From assembly GCA_964630755.1 (NCBI GenBank), contig CAZVYS010000001.1, forward strand, positions 1 through 64,000: a stretch of 64,000 bases of DNA, written 5' to 3'. Both the position numbers and the translations under genes were made by a program. A model generated the notes under the pieces. That model was not told the origin of the DNA. It worked only from the letters and a program-made list of their open reading frames with translations, and did not search any database. Each line of letters begins with the position of its first letter. Within the stretch, counting starts at the first letter, position 1. Below, one piece after another: positions 57,742 to 64,000 of this stretch. Source of the DNA: CAZVYS01 sp964630755 (lineage in GTDB: Bacteria > Patescibacteriota > Microgenomatia > UBA1400 > CG1-02-47-37).

Positions 57742-58467
57742 AACAACTAGGCCTAAGATAAGGCAGTAAAACCCAAAGTAATGAAGCTTACCTTTAATAA
57801 CAAAACGCTTGAGCATCTTTAAGGCAATTAGGCCAGAGATAAAGGCAGTGGTAAAGCCAGTTAGTAAGATTGGAAATTGTGATGAAGGGAAATTGCTAAT
57901 TTTATTTAACTGCAGTATTTGGGCGCCAAAAATGGCTGGCAAACTAAGCAAAAAAGAGAAATTAAAGGCTTTTGCTGGCGAAAGACCTAGATGCATACCA
58001 GTAATAATGGTGCTACCAGATCTTGAGATGCCGGGGATAATGGCTAGGGCTTGAGAAAAACCGATTAAAAAAGAGTTTTTATAATTTAACTTTATTTTTG
58101 GGGCTTTTCTTATTAATTTGGTTGAAAAAAGGAAAGCACTTGTGACAAGTAGAGCAAAACCGACTATTCTGAGAGAGCTAAATAATTGTTCCATCTTGGA
58201 GTTTAGTAATAATCCAAACACAGCAGCTGGAAGACTAGCTAAAATGATTAGCTTTATCTTTTTTATAGTGATCTTAGTTAAACTTTCAAAGACAACAATG
58301 ATGACTGCCAAAGAAGTACCAAGATGCACTAAGACATCAAAAAAGATAGGGGCTTTTGACAATTGGAATAAGTGTTGAGCAATAACTAAATGGCCTGAAC
58401 TAGAAATCGGCAAAAACTCGGTTAAGCCTTGAATCAGGCCTAATAAAAAACTTTGATAAAAAGTCAT
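57730..58467 (-). CDS. uppP: Undecaprenyl-diphosphatase UppP (BacA)
   Basis: UppP recycles undecaprenyl pyrophosphate to the monophosphate lipid carrier for wall synthesis. The 245-residue membrane protein has the two active-site motifs: GLIQGLTEFLPISSSGHLVI near the N-terminus and the C-terminal PGISRSGSTIITGMHLGLSP. About eight helices are expected. It ends tail to tail with the C39-like gene (12-base overlap) and starts 4 bases after the MscS-like gene. Confidence 0.96.
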   Translation of the reverse strand: MTFYQSFLLGLIQGLTEFLPISSSGHLVIAQHLFQLSKAPIFFDVLVHLGTSLAVIIVVFESLTKITIKKIKLIILASLPAAVFGLLLNSKMEQLFSSLRIVGFALLVTSAFLFSTKLIRKAPKIKLNYKNSFLIGFSQALAIIPGISRSGSTIITGMHLGLSPAKAFNFSFLLSLPAIFGAQILQLNKISNFPSSQFPILLTGFTTAFISGLIALKMLKRFVIKGKLHYFGFYCLILGLVVLIF

Positions 58468-58471
58468 TTAG

Positions 58472-59176
58472 TTATTTTGCCTTTTGTTGTTTTTGATACC
58501 AATCCATTAATAGTTTTGAAACTAGATCTTTAGCGCCTAAGCCAATGCTTAGACCAATGCCAAGAGTTAAAGTAGCGATTACTCCAATAAATAAAGTATT
58601 AATTAGACTTTGAGCAATACCAAGTTCGTTAATAGCGGCAAGGCTGGTAACGATAACTACTAAATAACTAGCAATTTTGCTTAATAGCCGACTGGTTCTT
58701 TTATCAACTTGATTAACAGTGCCTTTAACTAAGTTTTCAACTAAACCGGCTAATAATACTCCAACAGATAAGACCAATACAGCTGAAATTATGTTGGGTA
58801 AATATCCTAGCAGCGAACTTAAAACACCAGAAACGGTAGTTAAGCCTAAAACGTTAGCCGCTGCCATAAAGAAAACTATGATTACTAACCAACGGACTAT
58901 TTGACCGATAAATTCTTCAGCTTTAACTCGGACTTCAGCTTTTTTGAGATATGAATCTAAACCACCTTTTCTTAGTAACTTATCTAACTTAATAGCGCTT
59001 AAGATTTTAACAATTAAAGCTTTGCTCCATTTTGCTAAAACTAGTCCAAAAAAGAAAATAACAAGAGCTCCTAAGAAACTGGGAAGAAAACCAAAAAAAC
59101 CGCTGAGGACATTAGCGCCAGCAATTAAAACGGCTTCTTGCCAGTTCGAAACGGCTCCAAATGAATATGAGGGCAT
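58472..59176 (-). CDS. MscS-like / conserved TM-helix mechanosensitive channel family protein
   Basis: The 234-residue protein has four to five membrane helices in two similar halves: PSFLGALVIFFFGLVLAKWS and PNIISAVLVLSVGVLLAGLV, then a final GIGLSIGLGAKDLVSKLLMD that matches the pore-lining helix and start of the beta domain of MscS. The large cytoplasmic beta domain is absent. It fits the conserved-TM-helix family often annotated as mechanosensitive channel proteins. A very good ribosome site (GGGAGGTG) is 8 bases before the ATG, in contrast to the leaderless pattern of many genes here. Confidence 0.82.
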   Translation of the reverse strand: MPSYSFGAVSNWQEAVLIAGANVLSGFFGFLPSFLGALVIFFFGLVLAKWSKALIVKILSAIKLDKLLRKGGLDSYLKKAEVRVKAEEFIGQIVRWLVIIVFFMAAANVLGLTTVSGVLSSLLGYLPNIISAVLVLSVGVLLAGLVENLVKGTVNQVDKRTSRLLSKIASYLVVIVTSLAAINELGIAQSLINTLFIGVIATLTLGIGLSIGLGAKDLVSKLLMDWYQKQQKAK

Positions 59177-59250
59177 ATTATTTCACCTCCCTTCTATTAG
59201 TTTTATTATGTAAAGAGGAGGCCAAGAAGTCAAATGAAGTTGATTTTTCT

Positions 59251-59259
59251 TGGTATAAT
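59251..59259 (+). promoter_or_regulatory. Extended -10 promoter of rnpB
   Basis: TGGTATAAT, an extended -10 element (TGnTATAAT), 6 bases before the first base of the RNase P P1 stem. No clear -35 is present, as expected for extended -10 promoters. Confidence 0.65.
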
Positions 59260-59284
59260 ATAAGGGCTAGGAAGTGTGGTGATG

Positions 59285-59303
59285 CTCCGATGTAACTTCG
59301 GAG
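59285..59303 (+). repeat. Palindrome in RNase P RNA (P3-like helix)
   Basis: CTCCGA/TCGGAG arms with loop TGTAACT. Same core as 59469-59487 and 11623-11641. Confidence 0.65.
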
Positions 59304-59334
59304 AGGAAAGTCCAGACTGCAGAAAGCAGAGTGT

Positions 59335-59351
59335 CCCGATATAACGTCGGG
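59335..59351 (+). repeat. Palindrome in RNase P RNA
   Basis: CCCGA/TCGGG arms around TATAACG (CCCGATATAACGTCGGG), a variant of the TCCGAT...TCGGA family. Confidence 0.6.
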
Positions 59352-59468
59352 AGGAAGGAGCCGCGCTTTAGGGTTCTTTGACAGTGAAGCCACAGAGACG
59401 AGATCTCCGATGACCTAATCGGTAACGGAGATGTGAAACGTTTAATATCACAGTTGGTATTGAAATCA

Positions 59469-59487
59469 CTCCGATGTTACATCGGAG
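59469..59487 (+). repeat. Palindrome in RNase P RNA (P13/P14 region)
   Basis: CTCCGATG/CATCGGAG arms (8 bp, perfect) with loop TTA; the closest match to a clean family unit in the gene. Confidence 0.65.
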
Positions 59488-59602
59488 GGTGGTAATTCTC
59501 CTTGCAGCAACTTCCGAATGATCCCTCACTAGGTGCTTTCACGAGCCTGCCAACAGGCAGACAGGGATCAAAGTTTGAAGGCCTAGATAGATGTCACCTC
59601 AA

Positions 59603-59619
59603 TCCTGATTAAATCAGGA
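59603..59619 (+). repeat. Palindrome in the 3' domain of RNase P RNA
   Basis: TCCTGATT, A, AATCAGGA: a perfect 17-bp palindrome, sequence different from the TCCGAT family but of the same size. Confidence 0.5.
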
Positions 59620-59635
59620 CGAGACAAAATCTGGC

Positions 59636-60652
59636 TTACAGCTTCCTAGCAAACAAAAGCACTCTTTTTAGAGTGTTTTTGTTTATTATTATGGAAATCA
59701 ACAACAAGGCAGCAAAACTAATAAACACTGGCGTTAACGGCACCTCTGATAAATCAAAGTTGGCTAGATGAACTAAAACTGGATGAGATAAGTAAATTAA
59801 ATATGAATGTTTTCCAAACCAGGAAATAATCTTATTATTTAAAGATTTTATTTGTGAATTCAGGAAAAATGAAATAAAACCAAACGAGTATAATAACTGA
59901 GGTATTTTGGCAAATCGAATAGCTAGAACAATGTTTTTTGAAAATTGCAAATACTGATGAGTGTCAATAATTGAAAGAATTAAACCGATAATTAGTAGTA
60001 GTAAGCTGATTTTTTTTGAGATAAAAGACTTTACTCTGGCAAGATAAATTCCAAGAATAAAATAAAAGATCCAGGTTAGAAAAATTGTGTTTTGGATTTG
60101 ATCTGAAGGTGGATTTTGAGAAAAAGAAAAATAACTATATAAGCCAAGTTGAGCAATTAAACTGGCCATTAAAGTTAATTTTAACTTAGATAGTGATAGT
60201 TTATGGATAAAAGGAAAGAGTAAATATAACTGCAAGATAACAGAGACAAAATAGAGATGATAATCAGCCCAACCTAATAGCAATATTTTCCAAACAGGAC
60301 CTGTTTCAAGAACTTTCCACCAAGGGTCAATATATTCTGATAAAAAAAGGTAATAAGCTGACCAAATTAAGTATAAGGGCAATATTTTAGTAAGACGGGA
60401 TTGGTAGAACTTTAATAGTTTAATTTTTTGGTTTAAATATTTTAAACTTAATCCGAAGCCTGAAAGAAAAATAAAGATTGGAACACAGAAACGTAAAGCT
60501 TGATTAACTGAAATAAAAAGTAAATTGGTCGGATAGGTAAAAACAGCTTGAGGGGGTACAAAGGTAAGTAAATGAAGGCCAATAACAGCCAAGATGGCTA
60601 AGCCTTTTAACTGAAGTGAAATATCCTTATCTTTATTGAGAATAGTTGACAT
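59636..60652 (-). CDS. Acyltransferase-3 family membrane protein
   Basis: The 338-residue protein has about ten membrane helices and resembles acyltransferase family 3, which O-acetylates sugars or peptidoglycan. It contains LKGLAILAVIGLHLLTF (the conserved His region of the RGxA..V...H pattern), FCVPIFIFLSGFGLSLKYL and a late YLIYLSHPVLVHL. Its end, together with the rnpB terminator, overlaps the RNase P RNA. Start overlaps the previous stop by one base. Confidence 0.85.
   Translation of the reverse strand: MSTILNKDKDISLQLKGLAILAVIGLHLLTFVPPQAVFTYPTNLLFISVNQALRFCVPIFIFLSGFGLSLKYLNQKIKLLKFYQSRLTKILPLYLIWSAYYLFLSEYIDPWWKVLETGPVWKILLLGWADYHLYFVSVILQLYLLFPFIHKLSLSKLKLTLMASLIAQLGLYSYFSFSQNPPSDQIQNTIFLTWIFYFILGIYLARVKSFISKKISLLLLIIGLILSIIDTHQYLQFSKNIVLAIRFAKIPQLLYSFGFISFFLNSQIKSLNNKIISWFGKHSYLIYLSHPVLVHLANFDLSEVPLTPVFISFAALLLISIIINKNTLKRVLLFARKL
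59655..59680 (+). terminator. rnpB terminator
   Basis: AAAAGCACTC/GAGTGTTTTT stem (10 bp with one G-U) and loop TTTTTA, followed by TTTTTGTTT. It lies within the 3' part of the acyltransferase gene on the other strand. Confidence 0.7.
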
Positions 60653-61629
60653 TACTTTTTATAATGCCGATGATATAAATCGTTAATAATTATCTCGATA
60701 AACAAAACAGAAGGGACAGATAGGATAGCGCCAGGAATACCAGCTGTCTTGAAACCAATTAATAAGGAAATAATAATTACTAATGGGCTTAAACCAACGG
60801 CCTTGGACATAATTTTAGGAACAATAAAATTATTCTCGAGTTGTTGAATAAGAAAATATAAAGCAAAAACAGCTAAGGCCAAAACCGGAGAAGTGCCTAA
60901 GGCCACTAATACAGCTGGAATCATTGAGACAGTCGGGCCAATATTAGGAATAATTTCAAGCATGCCAGCAAGAAAAGCTAAAGGAACGGCAAACTCAACT
61001 CCTAAAAAGGTTAAGCCAAGGTATGACATCATGCCAACTATTAGCATTAAAGCTAGTTGGCCTCGCATCCAAGAACCTAGTTTGCTCTCAAGTTTTTCGA
61101 TTAAATCTTCTGCGTGTTTTTCTGTTCCATTGTTTCCGAGCATAAAAACAAGATATTTATGAAGATTTTTTCTTTCCATAATTAAGTAAAAAACTATAAC
61201 CATAAAAGTAAAAAGGCCAGCCACATTAGCAAAGGTGCTAACAGCAATTTTTAAAATCTGTTCTGGAAGGGCATTAAGGTGAGAATTAAAGATAGAGACG
61301 TCGAAACGACCCTGGCTTAGATTGGCAATATCTTGAGGTAAGCGGGTGATAAACTTGGTTGTTTGTTCGACTAATGGAGGAACAAGAGAAGCAATGCCGT
61401 AACTAATACCAGTCCAAATAAGTATATAAATAAGTAAAATACTTAACCCTCTTGGAACTTTAAGCTTTTCTAGCTTATCAACAATCGGGCTTAAGGCAGA
61501 CATAAAAATAATCGCAATAAATATTAGCAACAATATGTTTCTGATTTGAAATAAAAACCACAAAAATATTAAAAAGAAGGCAGTAAAAATAATGGTTTTG
61601 TGAGAGATTTCGATTTTGGCTGGCTTCAT
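60652..61629 (-). CDS. AI-2E family transporter (PerM-like)
   Basis: The 325-residue protein has the PF01594 layout: two N-terminal helices (about residues 10-55), a central soluble part (LVPPLVEQTTKFITRLPQDI) and C-terminal helices with LAFLAGMLEIIPNIGPTVSM, FLIQQLENNFIVPKIMSKAV and GLSPLVIIISLLIG, all signature parts. The family includes sodium/proton antiporters and proteins of unknown substrate; a quorum-sensing role should not be assumed. It is in an operon with miaA/miaB. Confidence 0.93.
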   Translation of the reverse strand: MKPAKIEISHKTIIFTAFFLIFLWFLFQIRNILLLIFIAIIFMSALSPIVDKLEKLKVPRGLSILLIYILIWTGISYGIASLVPPLVEQTTKFITRLPQDIANLSQGRFDVSIFNSHLNALPEQILKIAVSTFANVAGLFTFMVIVFYLIMERKNLHKYLVFMLGNNGTEKHAEDLIEKLESKLGSWMRGQLALMLIVGMMSYLGLTFLGVEFAVPLAFLAGMLEIIPNIGPTVSMIPAVLVALGTSPVLALAVFALYFLIQQLENNFIVPKIMSKAVGLSPLVIIISLLIGFKTAGIPGAILSVPSVLFIEIIINDLYHRHYKK

Positions 61630-61632
61630 ATA

Positions 61633-62580
61633 CTATTTAGTATACCAAGACTTTAGTTGAGTGACTACTATTTGAGGATAGTTATGACTATTGATATTAA
61701 ACCATTTAATGTAGGGTTTTTTATGAAACCAAGTTATTTGGCGACGAAGATATTGTTTTTCAGCTGTTGTCCAGGATTTAATAACTTTATCTATGTTAAT
61801 ATTTTTCTTAAAATAAGGCTGCCATTGTTTATATCCCATGGCTGACATAGACGGTAAATTCCAAGAATAGCCAGCTTTGATTAGTGATTCAACTTCTGCT
61901 TTGGAATTAGCGCTAATTCTATCAAGAACTCTTTTCTCAACTCTATTATCTAAGTTTTTTTTATTAGCAGTTAAACCAACCCAAAATTGATCAGATTCTG
62001 CAAGATTCAGTCTTTTTGTTTTCTTAACCTTCAAGGTCGGACCCTTAAGGTTAATTTCGATAGCCCGAATTAGTCGACGTGGATTATGTTGATCAGAATG
62101 ATTCATTTTTTGATATTTATCAAAATCTAGTTTTTTTAGTTTTTTTTGAAGACTGAGAACATTTAATTTACTTAACTGCTGGCGTAAAACTTGGTTAGCA
62201 GGAATGGCAATGGTGTTTAGTGGTTTTGTTAAAGCCTGAAGATACAAACCAGTACCGCCAACAAGAATAGGCAATTCTCTGGCAGTCCAAATCTTTTTAA
62301 TTCTAGGGATAGCAAAGTTTATAAAATGAGCGACAGAAAAATCCTGATTTGGTTTAACTAAATCGTAACCCCAGACTTTAATTTTTTTGATTAAATAATG
62401 TCCATCTTTATATTGTTTAGCTTTTTGAGGTAAATCTTTGCCTGTGCCAATATCCATTCCTTTATAAACTTGACGAGAATCAGCTGAGATAATCTGACCT
62501 GAAAAGATCTTACTTAATTTTAAAGCCAAATTGGTTTTGCCAGTGGCAGTTGAACCACAAATAATTAGAAGTTTTTTCAT
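61633..62580 (-). CDS. miaA: tRNA dimethylallyltransferase
   Basis: MiaA prenylates A37 of tRNAs that read U-starting codons. The 315-residue protein has the P-loop CGSTATGKTNLALKLSKIF, SADSRQVYKGMDIGTGKD and VGGTGLYLQALTKPL. DIGTGKDLP replaces the usual DIGTAKP. A palindromic element adds NLKGPTLKV near residue 175 (62026-62052), in the linker after RRLIRAIEI. It overlaps the end of miaB by 4 bases (ATGA), so both enzymes of ms2i6A37 synthesis are coupled. Confidence 0.95.
   Translation of the reverse strand: MKKLLIICGSTATGKTNLALKLSKIFSGQIISADSRQVYKGMDIGTGKDLPQKAKQYKDGHYLIKKIKVWGYDLVKPNQDFSVAHFINFAIPRIKKIWTARELPILVGGTGLYLQALTKPLNTIAIPANQVLRQQLSKLNVLSLQKKLKKLDFDKYQKMNHSDQHNPRRLIRAIEINLKGPTLKVKKTKRLNLAESDQFWVGLTANKKNLDNRVEKRVLDRISANSKAEVESLIKAGYSWNLPSMSAMGYKQWQPYFKKNINIDKVIKSWTTAEKQYLRRQITWFHKKPYIKWFNINSHNYPQIVVTQLKSWYTK
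62026..62052 (-). repeat. Palindromic element in frame in miaA
   Basis: Arms AACCTTCAAGGT and ACCCTTAAGGTT (two mismatches) with loop CGG; read on the minus strand as NLKGPTLKV. A mixed subtype: GGTC core as at 6326, but in the reading frame used by the GGGAGACTCC subtype. Confidence 0.75.
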
Positions 62581-63719
62581 TTGATTACTTTTGGTCTTGC
62601 CCTAAGATATTTTTTATTAATTAATTTTTCTAAAATATCCCAACGGCGTTTTTTTTCTTTTGGCGGAACGTTATCAGGATAGTGCTTGCTGGCGAAAGTG
62701 TGAGGTCGAGGAGAATACTGAGCTACAAAAGCAACCTTAAAATCAACTTTTCGAGCAAGCTTAACAGTGTCCTGAAAATCTTTTTCAGTTTCGCCTGGAA
62801 AACCGACAATAATATCTGTGCCGATTTCTGCTTTTGGAATTTTTATTCTAATTTTATTAATTAGTGCAAGGTATTGTTTTCGAGTATAACCTCTGTTCAT
62901 CTTTTTTAATATTTTGTTTGATCCTGATTGAACTGGTAGATAGATAAATCGATCAATTCGATTATTTCTGGCGATACAGTTGATTAATTGATCAGAAAAA
63001 TCCCAAGGGTTAGAGGTTAAAAATCTTAGTTTTTTAATTTGTTTAAACTCAAGAATTTTTTCTAATAGCTTGACAAAAGGCGGTTTAGCTTTAAAAGTTT
63101 TATATTGTGATTGATTGGTGGGTAATTTTATTTTATTGCCATCCATTAATATTTTTCTTAAACCAATGCCAAGTTTTTCTAATCCGTATGAATTAACGTT
63201 TTGACCAACTAGAGTAATTTCAAAATAGCCTTTTTCTACTAAATTTTCCACTTCTTCTAAAATATCTCTCATGGGCCTTGATACTTCTCTCCCTCTTGAA
63301 AAAGGAACTATACAGTAGGTGCAAAATGAATTACAGCCATTACTGATCGGTATCCAGGCATGGTGCTTATCGCGCCTGATAGCTTCTTGATTAAAACCAA
63401 CTTCGTCTATCGGTAAGATTTCGTCAACAAAAGGAAGCATTTTAAGTAGTTTTTCTTCACCATGATGAATCATGCAACCAGTTAAAATAATTTTAGGCTT
63501 TTGCTTGTTCTTTAAGTTCTCTTTTAAGTTGTAGAGAAAACCAACAGCTTTGTCTTCAGCTCTTTGCCTGACACTGCAGGTGTTAATTACAATCTCGTCT
63601 GCCTTGGCAGCTGATTTTGCTTTCTTAAACCCCCTGCTCTGGTAATCACCAGCAATCCGCTCTGAGTCGGCTTTGTTCATTTGGCAGCCAAAAGTATGAA
63701 TATAGTATTTTTTCGACAT
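62577..63719 (-). CDS. miaB: tRNA-2-methylthio-N6-dimethylallyladenosine synthase, no TRAM domain
   Basis: MiaB methylthiolates i6A37. The 380-residue protein has the N-terminal FeS site with Cys in HTFGCQMNKADSERI, VINTCSVRQRAEDKAVGFLY and ILTGCMIHHGE, then the radical SAM motif NGCNSFCTYCIVPFSRGREV. It ends soon after the barrel (LINKKYLRARPKVIK), while typical MiaB has about 440-475 residues and a C-terminal TRAM RNA-binding domain. The TRAM domain is therefore missing. Minus-strand TTAAAAT is about 5 bases before the ATG. Confidence 0.94.
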   Translation of the reverse strand: MSKKYYIHTFGCQMNKADSERIAGDYQSRGFKKAKSAAKADEIVINTCSVRQRAEDKAVGFLYNLKENLKNKQKPKIILTGCMIHHGEEKLLKMLPFVDEILPIDEVGFNQEAIRRDKHHAWIPISNGCNSFCTYCIVPFSRGREVSRPMRDILEEVENLVEKGYFEITLVGQNVNSYGLEKLGIGLRKILMDGNKIKLPTNQSQYKTFKAKPPFVKLLEKILEFKQIKKLRFLTSNPWDFSDQLINCIARNNRIDRFIYLPVQSGSNKILKKMNRGYTRKQYLALINKIRIKIPKAEIGTDIIVGFPGETEKDFQDTVKLARKVDFKVAFVAQYSPRPHTFASKHYPDNVPPKEKKRRWDILEKLINKKYLRARPKVIK

Positions 63720-63749
63720 GAGATATTTTAACAGATAAAATATCTATTC

Positions 63750-63774
63750 CTATCACACTCCCGGAATGTGATAG
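63750..63774. terminator. Hairpin between the ABC-2 permease gene and miaB
   Basis: CTATCACA/TGTGATAG (8 bp, perfect) with a 9-base loop, followed by TTTATT on the plus strand. On the minus strand it lies between the end of the permease gene and miaB, and could end the first transcript, although the T-run is on the opposite side. Confidence 0.45.
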
Positions 63775-63778
63775 TTTA

Positions 63779-64000
63779 TTACGAAGAGGCAGAAGAGTAT
63801 TTAGTTAGAGCGAGTTGCCAAAACTTAATTGAGATATAAAAAACGATAATTGAGGCAAAAAATGAGGCTATAATAGCTGGAAGTGTAAGTAAACCCAATA
63901 ACACTTTGGCGGGAATAGTAAATACCAGAGAAATTGGTATCACAAAAGTTAAAAAGGCACGAATAAAATTAAGATAAATATCGACAGGAACACGACCCAT
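63779..64000 (-). CDS. Partial ABC-2 type transporter permease (C-terminal end)
   Basis: The frame is open to the window edge and shows the last 73 residues of a multipass protein. The sequence RAFLTFVIPISLVFTIPAKV and the ending LTKYSSASS match the C-terminus of ABC-2-type permeases of the DUF990-like group, which export from the cytoplasm with a separate ATPase. The rest of the gene is outside the window. Confidence 0.6.
   Translation of the reverse strand: MGRVPVDIYLNFIRAFLTFVIPISLVFTIPAKVLLGLLTLPAIIASFFASIIVFYISIKFWQLALTKYSSASS

Larger units (their letters stand above)
59266..59650 (+). ncRNA. rnpB: RNase P RNA
   Basis: RNase P RNA is the catalytic RNA that removes 5' leaders from pre-tRNAs. 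The ends pair as P1 (GCTAGGAAG with CTTCCTAGC). Conserved core segments appear in order: GAGGAAAGTCC, ACAGAGACGAG (like the CR-II/III core), GTGAAACG, GGTGGTAATTCTCC with GCAGCAA, GGCCTAGATAGATG and AGACAAAATCTGGCTTACAG. Length is about 385 bases. Several helices are perfect short palindromes: 59285-59303, 59335-59351, 59469-59487 and 59603-59619. Three of them share a core with the hairpin at 11623-11641. Its 3' end overlaps the acyltransferase gene on the other strand by 15 bases. Confidence 0.93.

Noticed and set aside
1..64000. Prophage, insertion sequence, integron or CRISPR array
   Set aside because: No transposase, integrase, capsid or Cas gene and no regularly spaced direct repeats were seen; the DUF3800 gene alone is not enough.

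Overview
This is a compact, AT-rich bacterial chromosome segment of about 64 kb. It holds roughly 66 protein genes, one tRNA and the RNase P RNA. Small gene sizes, many 1-47 bp gene overlaps, secreted proteins of unknown function and a core of housekeeping genes without biosynthetic pathways suggest a Candidate Phyla Radiation (Patescibacteria) genome, perhaps a Microgenomates-like lineage. That assignment is inferred from gene content only. A canonical RF2 gene and ordinary TGA stops indicate the standard code. I see no prophage, IS element or CRISPR array.

Layout. 1-8 kb: end of a spermidine-synthase-like gene, secA, a stomatin/NfeD pair, a phosphodiester glycosidase, AlkD and small secreted proteins. 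8-18 kb: a long plus-strand run with a membrane-anchored Clp-type ATPase, prfB, a small membrane protein, ftsE, ftsX, a coiled-coil M23 peptidase, a lamin-tail surface protein, VanZ, galE and a DMT transporter. 18-30 kb: SPFH protein, tpi-dtd-lon, elp3 head-to-head with a Trm9-like methyltransferase, Nudix, IMPase, thiI, tRNA-Gln and a bactofilin-like membrane protein. 30-45 kb: ABC exporter, kinase-like and 2H proteins, lysozyme-like protein, folA-thyA-truB, a secreted glycosidase, gltX, dacA and aspS. 45-55 kb: a structured leader with a small Gly/Pro/Asp-rich peptide gene, recJ, DUF3800, CCA-adding enzyme, secDF with an AbrB-like gene, DUF3048, DUF4446 and an M29 aminopeptidase. 55-64 kb: rdgB, retropepsin-like, TIG-domain and C39-like proteins, uppP, an MscS-like protein, rnpB, acyltransferase, AI-2E exporter, miaA-miaB and the end of an ABC-2 permease.

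Genes that work together: cell division and wall remodelling (ftsEX, M23 hydrolase, dacA, uppP, SLT protein), protein export and quality control (secA, secDF, lon, Clp-like, SPFH/NfeD), tRNA maturation and modification (rnpB, CCA enzyme, thiI, truB, miaAB, elp3, Trm9-like), and thymidylate/folate metabolism.

The most unusual features are: (1) 17-27 bp palindromic elements scattered between genes, inside at least seven reading frames where they add short in-frame peptides, and in RNase P RNA helices; (2) an elp3/Trm9-like pair that could form a minimal bacterial mcm5U34 pathway; (3) an M23 peptidase whose catalytic motifs are in circularly permuted order; (4) an AspRS that lacks the bacterial GAD domain but carries a C-terminal YbaK-like domain; (5) many -10 boxes placed so that transcripts would start at or within a few bases of the start codon; (6) a candidate attenuator ahead of the small peptide gene.
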